Assembly (NCBI GenBank): GCA_002415025.1
Contig: DIBR01000051.1
Span: forward strand, 37,269-101,268
Direction: 5' to 3'
Length of the DNA: 64,000 nucleotides
From: Spongiibacteraceae bacterium UBA5047
Lineage (GTDB): Bacteria; Pseudomonadota; Gammaproteobacteria; Pseudomonadales; Spongiibacteraceae
Part shown: positions 25,594 through 34,818 of the stretch, one piece after another
Position numbering within the stretch: the first letter of the stretch is position 1
How the letters are laid out: each line of letters opens with the position of its first letter
The notes under the pieces: model-generated
Told to the model about the DNA's origin: nothing
Database searches by the model: none
The model's input: only the letters and a program-made list of their open reading frames with translations
Made by a program: the position numbers and the translations under genes

Positions 25594-26991
25594 ATGGATT
25601 ATCTGCCGCTATTTACGCGCATCAATTCAAAGACCTGCCTTCTCGTTGGCGGCGGCACGGTTGCCTTGCGCAAGGCAGGAGCTCTGGCAAGAGCCGGTGC
25701 CACCTTACGCGTAGTAGCACCTGCGATCAGCGAAGAATTAAAAGCGCTTTGCGGTGAGACCGGCGGCGAGATTGCCGAGCGGGAATATACCGACACCGAT
25801 CTCGATGGCGTTATGCTGGTTATTGCGGCCACCGACAACGAACAGCTTAACCAGCGTGTATCGGCGAGTGCCCAGGCGCGAAACATTCTGGTGAATGTGG
25901 TCGACCAGCCCGAATTGTGCAGTGTGATACTGCCCTCCATTATCGACCGGTCGCCGCTTATTGTTGCTGTGAGCAGCGGTGGCCGCAGCCCGGTTTTAGC
26001 CCGTCTTTTGCGCGCAAAACTCGAATCCACTATCCCGGCCGGTTACGGAAGGCTTGCTGATTTGCTGGGGCAGTTTCGTGACAAGGTGAGGGCGCGCATT
26101 CCGGACTTTGATCGGCGCAGGGATTTTTGGGAACAGGTATTGCAAGGACCGATTGCCGAGCTGGTATTTGCCGGCAGGCGCGATGCCGCTGCGGCGATGC
26201 TCGAAGACGAAATTGGTACGGCCAAGCCCGACCCGCGCGGAGAAGTTTATTTGGTGGGTGCCGGCCCCGGTGACCCGGATCTGCTGACCTTTAAGGCACT
26301 GCGACTCATGCAGAAGGCGGATGTAGTGCTGTATGACCGTCTGGTTGCCAACGAAATTGTTGATCTGTGCCGAAAGGATGCCGAGAAGATCTACGTTGGT
26401 AAAGCGCGATCCCGGCACAGTATGCCGCAAGACGACATCAATCAATTGTTGATAACGCTCGCCAGGCAAGGCAAGCGTGTGCTGCGCCTGAAAGGCGGAG
26501 ACCCCTTTATTTTCGGTCGCGGTGGCGAGGAGATAGCGGGGCTGGCCGATGAAAAAATTCCCTTTCAAGTGGTGCCCGGCATCACCGCGGCAGCCGGTTG
26601 CGCCAGCTATTCCGGTATACCGCTAACCCATAGGGACTACGCTCAATCGGTGCGTTTCGTGACCGGCCACCTGAAAGACGGCAGCATGAATTTACCCTGG
26701 GCTGAGCTGGTTCACACCCAGCAAACCATCGTGTTCTACATGGGTTTGCTGGGGCTGCCGGTTATTTGCCGGGAAATGATCGCTCACGGCCGATCGGCCG
26801 ACACCCCGATAGCTTTGATTCAGCAAGGCACAACGCCCAACCACCGGGTGTTAGTCGGCACTCTGGAGTCAATGCCCGGCATAATCGAGCGCGAATCTGT
26901 TGCTGCCCCCACGCTGATAATCGTTGGCGAAGTGGTGAAATTGCGTGAGCAGCTTGCCTGGTTTGAAAATTTAAGCCCGCAAACGCTTTAA
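25594..26991 (+). CDS. cysG: siroheme synthase (trifunctional CysG)
   Basis: A 465-residue fusion making siroheme from uroporphyrinogen III. The N-terminal half is the dehydrogenase/ferrochelatase with the NAD-binding CLLVGGGTVALRKAGAL. The C-terminal half, starting near residue 220, is the SAM-dependent uroporphyrinogen methyltransferase with VGAGPGDPDLLTFKALRL, RLKGGDPFIFGRGGEE and VVPGITAAAGCASYSGIPL. Siroheme serves sulfite and nitrite reductases. It is between serS (3 bases) and gor (9 bases). Confidence 0.97.
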   Translation: MDYLPLFTRINSKTCLLVGGGTVALRKAGALARAGATLRVVAPAISEELKALCGETGGEIAEREYTDTDLDGVMLVIAATDNEQLNQRVSASAQARNILVNVVDQPELCSVILPSIIDRSPLIVAVSSGGRSPVLARLLRAKLESTIPAGYGRLADLLGQFRDKVRARIPDFDRRRDFWEQVLQGPIAELVFAGRRDAAAAMLEDEIGTAKPDPRGEVYLVGAGPGDPDLLTFKALRLMQKADVVLYDRLVANEIVDLCRKDAEKIYVGKARSRHSMPQDDINQLLITLARQGKRVLRLKGGDPFIFGRGGEEIAGLADEKIPFQVVPGITAAAGCASYSGIPLTHRDYAQSVRFVTGHLKDGSMNLPWAELVHTQQTIVFYMGLLGLPVICREMIAHGRSADTPIALIQQGTTPNHRVLVGTLESMPGIIERESVAAPTLIIVGEVVKLREQLAWFENLSPQTL

Positions 26992-27000
26992 GGAATCCTG

Positions 27001-28359
27001 ATGAACGAACAATACGATTACGATCTATTTGTCATTGGCGCCGGTTCCGGCGGGGTGCGAGCGGCGCGCATGTCTGCAGGATATGGCGCGAAAGTCGCGA
27101 TTGCCGAAGAGCGATACCTCGGTGGCACTTGTGTGAATGTGGGTTGTGTGCCGAAAAAACTCTTCAGTTATGCCGCCCATGTGAGTGCAGACCTGAACAA
27201 CGCCGCATCATTTGGCTGGACAACTGCGTCAACCGCGTTTGACTGGCCAACCTTGCGCGACAACAAGACCCGTGAAATTGAACGGCTGAACGGCATTTAC
27301 GGATCCCTATTGGAAAATGCCGGTGTCGAACTGTTTAACGGCCATGCCGAGTTGACCGGCAATAATACCGTCGCGATCAATGGGCGCGAGTACCGCTGCA
27401 AGAATATTCTGCTGGCCGTGGGCGGCTGGCCCTCAATCCCCGAGTTTCCCGGCAGTGAGCATGTTATTTCGTCGAACGAGATTTTTTATCTCGACACATT
27501 GCCTGCCACGGCAGTGGTTGTTGGCGGTGGTTATATTGCCTGTGAGTTTGCCAGCATTCTCAATGGTCTGGGCGTAGGTACCACCCAACTGTATCGCGGA
27601 CCTTTGTTTTTGCGCGGCTTTGACAACGAAGTGAGGGAAATACTGGCAGAGGAAATGCGGACCAGTGGCGTTGACCTGCGTTTTGAGATCAATGTTGATC
27701 GTATCGACAAACAGGGAGACACCTATCGGCTGCAGCTGACAAATGGCGAAGTACTGGAAACAGGGCTTGTACTTTATGCCACCGGCCGAAACCCGCTGCT
27801 GGAAGGCTTGGGGATGGACACGGTGGATATTGCCCTCGACGATAAGGGCTATATAGCTGTCGACGACAACTACCAGACCTCAACTCCGGGAATCTACGCG
27901 CTGGGTGATGTGACCGGCGGTATTGAATTGACACCGGTGGCGCTCGCTGAAGGCATGACGCTGGCGGCCAACTTGTTTAACGGTGAGCAGCGCCGCCTGA
28001 ACTATGAACATATTCCCACAGCTATTTTCAGCCACCCCAATGTCGCCACAGTGGGCTTATCTGAAGAGCAGGCTCGTGAACGCTATGGGCAGATTTCTGT
28101 TTTCACGTCCCGCTTCCGGCACCTCAAGCATACCCTGGGTGATCACGGCGGGAAGGTTTTTTTGAAACTGCTTGTTGATGCCGCAACTGACCGCGTGGTC
28201 GGCGCGCATATCATCGGCGATGATGCTGCCGAGGTAATGCAGGGAATTGCCATTGCCGTGAAGATGGGAGCAAGCAAAGCGGATTTTGACGCCACGATTG
28301 GCATCCACCCGTCGGTAGCAGAAGAGTTTGTGACGATGAGAACAGCAACCCGCAATTAG
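27001..28359 (+). CDS. gor: glutathione-disulfide reductase
   Basis: An FAD/NADPH disulfide oxidoreductase of 452 residues. The redox pair is Cys44/Cys49 in GGTCVNVGCVPKKL. The FAD motif is FVIGAGSGGVRAARMS, and the C-terminal acid-base pair is His436-Glu441 in GIHPSVAEEFVTM. The strand after the redox helix, with FSYAAHVSADL, fits glutathione rather than dihydrolipoyl enzymes. It follows cysG by 9 bases and converges on prc. Confidence 0.94.
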   Translation: MNEQYDYDLFVIGAGSGGVRAARMSAGYGAKVAIAEERYLGGTCVNVGCVPKKLFSYAAHVSADLNNAASFGWTTASTAFDWPTLRDNKTREIERLNGIYGSLLENAGVELFNGHAELTGNNTVAINGREYRCKNILLAVGGWPSIPEFPGSEHVISSNEIFYLDTLPATAVVVGGGYIACEFASILNGLGVGTTQLYRGPLFLRGFDNEVREILAEEMRTSGVDLRFEINVDRIDKQGDTYRLQLTNGEVLETGLVLYATGRNPLLEGLGMDTVDIALDDKGYIAVDDNYQTSTPGIYALGDVTGGIELTPVALAEGMTLAANLFNGEQRRLNYEHIPTAIFSHPNVATVGLSEEQARERYGQISVFTSRFRHLKHTLGDHGGKVFLKLLVDAATDRVVGAHIIGDDAAEVMQGIAIAVKMGASKADFDATIGIHPSVAEEFVTMRTATRN

Positions 28360-28379
28360 CCGGGAGAGGGTTCGCCTGC

Positions 28380-28399
28380 GGGCAGGTTCTTACCTGCCC
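28380..28399. terminator. hairpin between gor and prc
   Basis: GGGCAGGT and ACCTGCCC form a perfect 8-bp stem around TCTT, in the 61-base gap between the convergent gor and prc genes. There is no adjacent T-run on either strand; the nearest plus-strand T6 is 22 bases away, after a second weak stem. It may slow or end transcription but is not a classic terminator. Confidence 0.4.
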
Positions 28400-28420
28400 G
28401 GACAGCCCTGATCATCAGGC

Positions 28421-30547
28421 TCATTTTTTCTCGGCTTTTGCCAGTTGCGGTTTCTGAAAGATGGGCATGGTATCAACCAGAATGTGGCTGGCCTCTACCA
28501 GTAGAGGGTCTGGCCTGTCCTTATCGGCTTCTTTCTCGTCACTGGCAGGCTCGTCGGCTTCGGAATCTGCGATCTCGTCATCGTCGAGCTTGTCGATCGG
28601 GTCCTGACCCTTGGCAACGCGACGCTTGTTCTCAATAACGAGCTGCAACTTTTTACGTTCGTCACGTTGTTTTTGGCGCACAGCTTCATTCAGCGACAGG
28701 GTTTTGATATTGCGGAACTCATCCATCTGCACCAGCTGTTCGGTCAGAAACTGAAAATCCGGATCTTTCTGTATGCGCTTTCTGTGCTCCGCGCGCAGGG
28801 CCGGAATTTCCGAGGCCAGATCGTAGTAGGTATCGTGGTAAACCGGCGCAATAGTATCCCAGGCCAGGGCGTTATCCAGAGTGCTTTCTCCGACCAGCGA
28901 CTTGTCGTAAATAGCCGGAAACTCGATATCCGGTATGACACCGTTGTGTTGAGTGCTTTCACCTGAAACGCGGTAAAACTTGGACTCGGTTATTTTAAGC
29001 TGGCCGTGTTGCAGGGGATTGATTGATTGCACGGTACCCTTGCCGAAAGACTGGTTGCCGATGACCAGCCCTCGCTTGTAGTCCTGAATGGCACCCGCGA
29101 ATATCTCGGAAGCCGATGCACTCATGCGATTGATCAGTACCAGCAATGGTCCTTCATAATAGTCGCTGCTGCGGCGTTTGCCTTCGCGCTTTACCCATGC
29201 ATTGGCAAAACGAATCTGAACGGTAGGGCCATTCTCGATAAATAAACCCGTCAGGGCGTTGGCTTCTGCCAGCGAGCCGCCACCATTGTCGCGAAGATCA
29301 ATCACGATACCTTCGGCGCCATCTGCCAGAAGTTCATTCATCAAGCGCTGGGTGTCGCGGGTAGAGCTGCGAAAGTCCGGGTCGCCACGACGCAAGGCCT
29401 CAAAATCCAGATAAAACGCGGGAATGCTTATCACACCAACCTTGACGATTTTATTGTCGCGGTACACCTGGATCATTTTCTTCTGGGCGCTTTGCTCTTC
29501 GAGTTTGACTTCGTTGCGCTCAATCGTAATCGTTTTGCGTACTTCCTCGCTCTGGGATACGGCGGGGATGACTTGCAGCTTTACGATAGTGCCTTTGGGT
29601 CCGCGAATCAGGTCGACCACATCGTCCAGGCGCCAGCCGATAACATCCTTGAAGTCGCCGGATTTGCCTTCCGCAACAGCAATGATGCGGTCGGCGGGCT
29701 GCAGCTGACCATTTTTGTCCGCAGGGCCGGCGGGCACCAGTCGTACTACTTTTGTGTATTCATCGTCGGCCTGTAAAACCGCACCAATACCTTCGAGCTT
29801 GAGGCTCATATTGATCTGAAAATTTTCAGAAATGCGCGGTGAGAAGTAATCAGTATGCGGGTCGTACAGCGAAGCCAGTGCGTTCATGTAGTACTGGAAT
29901 ACGTCTTCACTGGTTGATTGGGTAACGCGCGTCAGCTGATTGGTATAGCGTTTAAGCAGCAATGTCTGGATATCATCCACTTTTTTGCCGGACAGTTTTA
30001 GCGACAACACACGGTTCTTGATTTGCTTGCGCCAAATTTCATCGGCGGTTTTGGCATTCTGGGGCCAGGGCAGGGCGTCTCGATCAATAACGAGTTCTTC
30101 ATCGGCCTCGAAGTCGAAGTTTTTCATCATTTCAGGCAAGCCGGCAATAATACGCTTGAGGCGCTCGGTCATGCGTTTGTGATAACGATTGTAGATTGCA
30201 AAGCCGCTGGCCAGCTCGCCCTGCTTAAGTTCGTCGTCCAGCAGGTTGCGGCGGCGTTGAAATTCATCGATGTCTGATTGCAGGAAAAACAGTTTGCCGG
30301 GGTCCAGCGCCTTGATATAGCGATCCAGCAGCCGCGAGGAAACGGCATCGTCCAGCGTCATATTGACGTAGTGTTCCTGCTCAAGCTGCTTGACCACCAT
30401 TTTGGCAGTTTGGTTCTGAATGCTCGTAGGTTGCAGGGGAGACGCCGCGGAAACCGCAGCCTGAGCACCGCTGCTGACAGAGAAAAGGATCAGGAGCAGG
30501 GTGGTAAGCAGCGCTTTAGGGGTGAAAACAGAATTCGAGGTCATCAT
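28421..30547 (-). CDS. prc: tail-specific C-terminal processing protease
   Basis: A periplasmic S41-family protease of 708 residues that degrades proteins from their C-termini. A signal peptide lies near the N-terminus (LLTTLLLILFSVSSGAQAAV). The PDZ domain is seen in GIGAVLQADDEYTKVVRLVP. The Ser/Lys dyad is the Ser of RMSASASEIFAGAI and the Lys of GNQSFGKGTVQSI. A basic, glutamate-rich C-terminal domain follows. The final 60 residues are unusually acidic (DKLDDDEIADSEADEPASDE). It has its own 176-base upstream gap and is not part of the flagellar run. Confidence 0.96.
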   Translation of the reverse strand: MMTSNSVFTPKALLTTLLLILFSVSSGAQAAVSAASPLQPTSIQNQTAKMVVKQLEQEHYVNMTLDDAVSSRLLDRYIKALDPGKLFFLQSDIDEFQRRRNLLDDELKQGELASGFAIYNRYHKRMTERLKRIIAGLPEMMKNFDFEADEELVIDRDALPWPQNAKTADEIWRKQIKNRVLSLKLSGKKVDDIQTLLLKRYTNQLTRVTQSTSEDVFQYYMNALASLYDPHTDYFSPRISENFQINMSLKLEGIGAVLQADDEYTKVVRLVPAGPADKNGQLQPADRIIAVAEGKSGDFKDVIGWRLDDVVDLIRGPKGTIVKLQVIPAVSQSEEVRKTITIERNEVKLEEQSAQKKMIQVYRDNKIVKVGVISIPAFYLDFEALRRGDPDFRSSTRDTQRLMNELLADGAEGIVIDLRDNGGGSLAEANALTGLFIENGPTVQIRFANAWVKREGKRRSSDYYEGPLLVLINRMSASASEIFAGAIQDYKRGLVIGNQSFGKGTVQSINPLQHGQLKITESKFYRVSGESTQHNGVIPDIEFPAIYDKSLVGESTLDNALAWDTIAPVYHDTYYDLASEIPALRAEHRKRIQKDPDFQFLTEQLVQMDEFRNIKTLSLNEAVRQKQRDERKKLQLVIENKRRVAKGQDPIDKLDDDEIADSEADEPASDEKEADKDRPDPLLVEASHILVDTMPIFQKPQLAKAEKK

Positions 30548-30604
30548 TAGCCAGTCTTTAACATCAATATGCAGTGGATATAGTAGCCTTGATAGCCGGC
30601 AGGG

Positions 30605-30622
30605 TCATCATGTGCATGATGA
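30605..30622. repeat. 7-bp inverted repeat in the prc upstream region
   Basis: TCATCAT and ATGATGA flank GTGC in the gap between the start of prc and the end of the sensor kinase gene, both on the minus strand. There is no T-run, so it is more likely an operator-like site in front of prc than a terminator. Its function is not known. Confidence 0.3.
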
Positions 30623-30723
30623 GTCTTGTTATCACTACCGAACAATGTGCCGAAGCAGTGTAACAGAAATACAGATAACGGCCTAAGAATCGTAGCTATC
30701 CCTTTGTTTATAAAAGAATATAT

Positions 30724-33700
30724 TCATTGCTGCTCGTAACTTGGGCGTAGCGGCAGGCTGACATAGAAATGACTGCCTTCACCGGGGGCAGACTCGACCC
30801 TGATTTTTCCTTCATGCCGTTCAACCAGCTTTTTGACAACCGCCAGCCCGATACCGGAGCCGGGGTAGTCTTCGGAATTGTGTAAACGGCGGAATGCGCC
30901 AAATATCTGATTGATAAACCGGGGTTCTATGCCGATCCCGTTGTCTGACACGACGATGGTTGCAACGTGCCCATCGTTTTCGACTTCTTTAACGGTGACA
31001 ACGGGCGGGCGGTCCTTACAGAATTTGATGCCGTTCTGAATAAGGTTCTGAAAAATACGCACCAGACTGTTCGCGTCGCCTATGACACGCGGCAGAGGCT
31101 CAACCGTCAGTGTGGCGCCACTTTCCCGTATGAGCAGCTGGAGGTCGTCCTGAATCTGGTGCAGACATTCATCGAGTTCTACCGGGACCAGCTCCAGATC
31201 GTTGCGGCCCGCGCGTGAGTATTCCAGCATATCGTTAATCAACACGCTCATGCGCTGCGAGGCTTCTTTTATATACCCCAGATCGGTGGCCGCGCGCTCC
31301 GGCAAATCCTCGCCCAGATCTTCGACCAGAAAGTCGCAAAAGCAATTCAGCGTTCTCAGGGGTTCCTGAATATCGTGGCTGGCGACATAGCTGAACTCCT
31401 CCAGCTCCTGATTAATTTGCTCTACGCGGCTGGTTTGCTCCTGTTGCAGGCGCTCCATCACCTGTCGTTTGGATATGTCGCTAAAAACAACTACCGCACC
31501 GATAACCCGCTGATCTTCTATGATCGGAGTGCTTACGTATTCGACCGCTACCGCAGCGCCGTCTTTTTTCCAGAATACCTCGTCATCAACCCGGTAGCTT
31601 TTCCCCGTCAGTAGCGTTTGCCTGATTGAACATTCGTCGGGCGAAAAGGTTTGTCCGTTGCGGTGGTGATGGTGGAACAGGGAGTGTTCATGCTGACCGA
31701 GTACTTCCTGCTCGGTGTAGCCAAGCAGCTCCGTCGATGCATGGTTGACGAACGTGAGATAGCCATCCGCGTCAACGCCGTAAATCCCTTCACCAACGTT
31801 CTCCAGAATGCGACTGATGCGCTGTCGTGAGTCTTCCAGGCTGCGTTCGGCGTTGCGGTGAGCAGTAATATCCTCGGCGAGTCCGAGAATGTATTTTACC
31901 TTTCCGGTAGCGGGGTCTTCGATCGGGATTTTTCGACCGGAGAACCAGTACACACTGCCGTCGTGTTCGAAGCGGGTAGTTTCGTGATGAACTTGTTTTT
32001 CAAAGACAACCGTGTCATCGGCCTCGCGGCTACTGTAGCCCATGCCTTCTGCAAAAAGTTCGTCCTGGGTTCTATTGATCAAGTCTGTGTGGGCTTCCCC
32101 GAGCACCTTGCTGGCCGCCTGATTGGCCCGGATATACCGCCGGGTCTCTGCATCCTTTACATACAATATCAGAGGCAGGTGGTCGATCAGAGTTTCCAGA
32201 AAGCTTCGCTCCTGTTCAAGCTCGGCCGTTTTTCGTTTTACGGCACTTGCTGCAGACGCCTGTGCACCAGTGGAGTTGATAATCAACAAGGTGAGCGACG
32301 CAATAATGCAAAAGCCGCCGACAATAATCGGCCACAGTCTATCAGTCATGGCCCGGGCAACCGCCGCGTCGGGCAACCACACTTCAAGGTTCCACTCGCG
32401 GTCAACGAAGGGCAGCCGCGTAAAGTGCTGAAACTCCCCCAGAGAGGTCTCTCGCTCAGCCGACTGGTACAGTAATTCACCGCTGGACTCTTCACGCAAC
32501 CTGAACTCTACAGCTTTGTCCATGCGTAGCCGCTGAAAAGGCGCAATCATATTTTCGAGCGAGATCACAGCGATGACAACATCCTGATTCTGTTCAGGAG
32601 ATACAGGCAGTACCAGCAAATAGGCGCGTTCCACCTTATCGGAATGCACCAGTTCCACCGGGCCGGCAGCGGCCATGTCGGTGCTAGCCAGTGCCTTGTT
32701 AATGGCATCGTGCCGGCGTGTTTCCGAGAGCAGATCAAAACCGAGCGCGCGGGCATGGGTCTCCAGCGGAGCGAGATGAAAGATCGGCTGGTATTGTTGG
32801 CGAGGTTCGACAGGAGTCAGACCGTCAGTACTCATTTGCCGTAGTTGATAACCGGAATACCCCTCACGTGCAGCGCTGGAGAGTAGCCCGGGTATCTCGT
32901 TCCGGGTAACGCGTGGTGACCAGGACAGGGCTTTCAGGCCGGGCATCGCAGCACTGAGCGATTCATAAAAGCGGAAAAATTCCTCACGGTTTACATGGTC
33001 GGAAGCGCGGAACAGGCCGGCCGCGCCGTGCAGTACGCTGGTTTTCTGCGCAATGAGCTGTTGCAGAAACGCTCCAGCCAGGCCGGCTTCTGATTGAAGC
33101 TGGCTTTGCAGGCGATCGCGGATATCCTGTTTGTTCGCGTTATACAAATAGCCGATGCTTGAAAAAACAACCACCATGGGTAGCACAACAATTAGTTTGC
33201 GGCGCCGACTAACCAGCGCATTATCTTCCTGCGCGATCAGAATCAGTGGCGCGAACACGATAATTCCCAGCGAGTCGCCCAGCCACCAGGTAAACCAGCT
33301 ATCGGCAAATGCTGCGTGATCGATGATTCCGAACGTAAGCAGGCTAAGCGAGCCGACGCTTGCTGAAACCAGCGAAGCGAGCAGGCCGCCGAGACCGATC
33401 AGCAAGAGTGTTTGAGACAGGCGATGGAAGGTCCAGGGCGCGGCGCAATAACGTTCAACCAGATATTTGCCAACCACTGCCTGTAACGCCGAGCCGCTGG
33501 CAATGGCAGCGGGCAGATACAGATTAGCCAGATTAAGGGGCGCCGGGATAGCGCTGACAGAGGCATTCACGGCCAGTGACCCAATGAACACACCGATGGC
33601 CATCGGGTAGCCCCACAATAGCAGGGCGGCTATGGCCAACCCTGACGCTGGCCAGATTGCGGTGGCATAACCCGGCGGAATAGCGAGTAACAGACCGAGG

Positions 33701-33771
33701 CGCGCGAGCAGAAAATAGGCAAGCGCCAAACAGAGCAGGCGTACAAGGTTTGACTTGAGCAGATACGACAT
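30724..33771 (-). CDS. hybrid-input sensor histidine kinase (MASE1-CHASE-PAS-PAS-HisKA-HATPase)
   Basis: About 1015 residues from the ATG at 33771; a GTG at 33789 would add six. The N-terminal 200 residues are a multi-helix MASE1 membrane domain (PPGYATAIWPASGLAIAALL, WWLGDSLGIIVFAPLIL). A periplasmic CHASE-type domain follows (about 235-450), then another membrane helix (about 480-500). Two PAS domains come next (525-645 and 650-770), the second with a histidine-rich HSLFHHHHRNGQ loop. HisKA has His799 in YVASHDIQEPLRTL, and the ATPase has N, G1 (DNGIGI) and G2 (GSGIGLAVVKKL) boxes. There is no receiver domain and no adjacent response regulator. It is 92 bases downstream of flgN on the same strand, so it may be transcribed with flgAMN. 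The signal is unknown. Confidence 0.9.
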   Translation of the reverse strand: MSYLLKSNLVRLLCLALAYFLLARLGLLLAIPPGYATAIWPASGLAIAALLLWGYPMAIGVFIGSLAVNASVSAIPAPLNLANLYLPAAIASGSALQAVVGKYLVERYCAAPWTFHRLSQTLLLIGLGGLLASLVSASVGSLSLLTFGIIDHAAFADSWFTWWLGDSLGIIVFAPLILIAQEDNALVSRRRKLIVVLPMVVVFSSIGYLYNANKQDIRDRLQSQLQSEAGLAGAFLQQLIAQKTSVLHGAAGLFRASDHVNREEFFRFYESLSAAMPGLKALSWSPRVTRNEIPGLLSSAAREGYSGYQLRQMSTDGLTPVEPRQQYQPIFHLAPLETHARALGFDLLSETRRHDAINKALASTDMAAAGPVELVHSDKVERAYLLVLPVSPEQNQDVVIAVISLENMIAPFQRLRMDKAVEFRLREESSGELLYQSAERETSLGEFQHFTRLPFVDREWNLEVWLPDAAVARAMTDRLWPIIVGGFCIIASLTLLIINSTGAQASAASAVKRKTAELEQERSFLETLIDHLPLILYVKDAETRRYIRANQAASKVLGEAHTDLINRTQDELFAEGMGYSSREADDTVVFEKQVHHETTRFEHDGSVYWFSGRKIPIEDPATGKVKYILGLAEDITAHRNAERSLEDSRQRISRILENVGEGIYGVDADGYLTFVNHASTELLGYTEQEVLGQHEHSLFHHHHRNGQTFSPDECSIRQTLLTGKSYRVDDEVFWKKDGAAVAVEYVSTPIIEDQRVIGAVVVFSDISKRQVMERLQQEQTSRVEQINQELEEFSYVASHDIQEPLRTLNCFCDFLVEDLGEDLPERAATDLGYIKEASQRMSVLINDMLEYSRAGRNDLELVPVELDECLHQIQDDLQLLIRESGATLTVEPLPRVIGDANSLVRIFQNLIQNGIKFCKDRPPVVTVKEVENDGHVATIVVSDNGIGIEPRFINQIFGAFRRLHNSEDYPGSGIGLAVVKKLVERHEGKIRVESAPGEGSHFYVSLPLRPSYEQQ

Positions 33772-33863
33772 AGGCAAGAGTCCGTTCACCGGCGCGTCAG
33801 CGGAAAAAAACAGCGGCCAGAATTACAGCGTAGGCTCTACCCATAGTAGTAGAAAATACCCAA

Positions 33864-34364
33864 TCAGGCTGTACCAAGCTCTTTCGCGAAAGATTCACCG
33901 ATAAAATCACCGCCAGGGCCATAGCTACTGGCGCTCGTGCTGCCGCTGATAATCTCCAGACCACGTCGCAGATACCGCGTTTGCGCCTGAATGGTTGCAC
34001 CGGCGATATCATTTAACTGCTTGCACTGGTGCAGGCGCCGCACGGCTTCATTCCAGTCTCTTGTCACCTGCCTGGCCTGATCGCCACTACGCAGCACTTG
34101 TAGCAATTCGGTTTCGCTACCATTCTGCACGCCAAGGCTCGCGAGCAGCTTGGCCCGCCGCCTGACGAGCTGATCCAGATGATCGGCATAACGGGTTTTA
34201 CGTTCAGCAATCTCAATCAGCCCGTCTTTACCGGATTGCTCAAGCAGGCCGGCCTCTTCGTGCAAGAGCCCTTCGAACTGTCGAACAGCGGCTATGATAT
34301 CCCGGGTGAGGCCGACAATATCTGATGTTTCTGGCATGGCATGCATTCCTGTGTGCTTACGCAT
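33864..34364 (-). CDS. flgN: flagellar export chaperone FlgN
   Basis: A 166-residue helical protein, FlgN family, the export chaperone for the hook-junction proteins FlgK and FlgL. The amphipathic run LTRDIIAAVRQFEGLLHEEA and the C-terminal ATIQAQTRYLRRGLEIISG fit the family. The ATG at 34364 has GGGGA seven bases ahead; an ATG nine codons later is also possible. It lies 15 bases after flgM, the usual pair. Sequence conservation in this family is low, so the neighbour supports the call. Confidence 0.85.
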   Translation of the reverse strand: MRKHTGMHAMPETSDIVGLTRDIIAAVRQFEGLLHEEAGLLEQSGKDGLIEIAERKTRYADHLDQLVRRRAKLLASLGVQNGSETELLQVLRSGDQARQVTRDWNEAVRRLHQCKQLNDIAGATIQAQTRYLRRGLEIISGSTSASSYGPGGDFIGESFAKELGTA

Positions 34365-34379
34365 GGTATATCCCCGTTG

Positions 34380-34694
34380 TTAGCCCACGAGGAGCTGTTC
34401 CAGTTCGACAACTGCGGTTGCGACGCGATTAGCATCAATAGCAAAATCACCGCGTTGTAGTGCCTGTTTTATGTCGTTGACCTTCTGCTGGTCTATATCA
34501 CCACCGTCCTGAACACGCTGCCGCAATTGCTCGTAGGTTGAAGTGGTGCCCAGCTCTCGTGAGTCGAAGGGATGGGTGGCCGCAATGTCCGACACCGGGG
34601 ACTGGCTATTGCCGCCGGATTCCGGGGCCTTGGCCGCGAACGTGTCGTTTCGGCGGGGCTGAATGCCGTTATTGCCGTCTATTTTGTCTACCAT
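34380..34694 (-). CDS. flgM: anti-sigma-28 factor FlgM
   Basis: A 104-residue small protein that binds and inhibits FliA (sigma-28) until it is exported through the finished hook. The disordered, polar N-terminal half is typical. The conserved C-terminal FliA-binding helices are visible (DIDQQKVNDIKQALQRGDFA and NRVATAVVELEQLL). It has its own perfect sigma-28 promoter at 34768-34794 and lies downstream of flgA. It can therefore be read both from the flgA sigma-54 promoter and from the promoter it silences. Confidence 0.93.
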   Translation of the reverse strand: MVDKIDGNNGIQPRRNDTFAAKAPESGGNSQSPVSDIAATHPFDSRELGTTSTYEQLRQRVQDGGDIDQQKVNDIKQALQRGDFAIDANRVATAVVELEQLLVG

Positions 34695-34767
34695 GACCGC
34701 TCTACCTTCTGAAACTGATTCGTTGAGTTAGTCTGCTGATTACCGGCTGCCTCAACCCTTACACACT

Positions 34768-34794
34768 GTATCGGCCAACCCGGAAAAAACTTTA
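34768..34794 (-). promoter_or_regulatory. sigma-28 (FliA) promoter of flgM
   Basis: On the minus strand: TAAA, 15 bases beginning GTTT, then GCCGATAC. This is a full match to the gammaproteobacterial FliA consensus in both boxes and in spacing. It lies between the end of flgA and the flgM start, 74 bases ahead of the ATG. Confidence 0.9.
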
Positions 34795-34818
34795 GCGCTG
34801 ACGCCGCGTTCACCTTGC

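Noticed and set aside
33772..33789. A longer start (GTG at 33789) for the sensor kinase
   Set aside because: It has no ribosome-binding site, and the ATG at 33771 places the first membrane helix at a normal distance; the difference is only six residues and remains uncertain.
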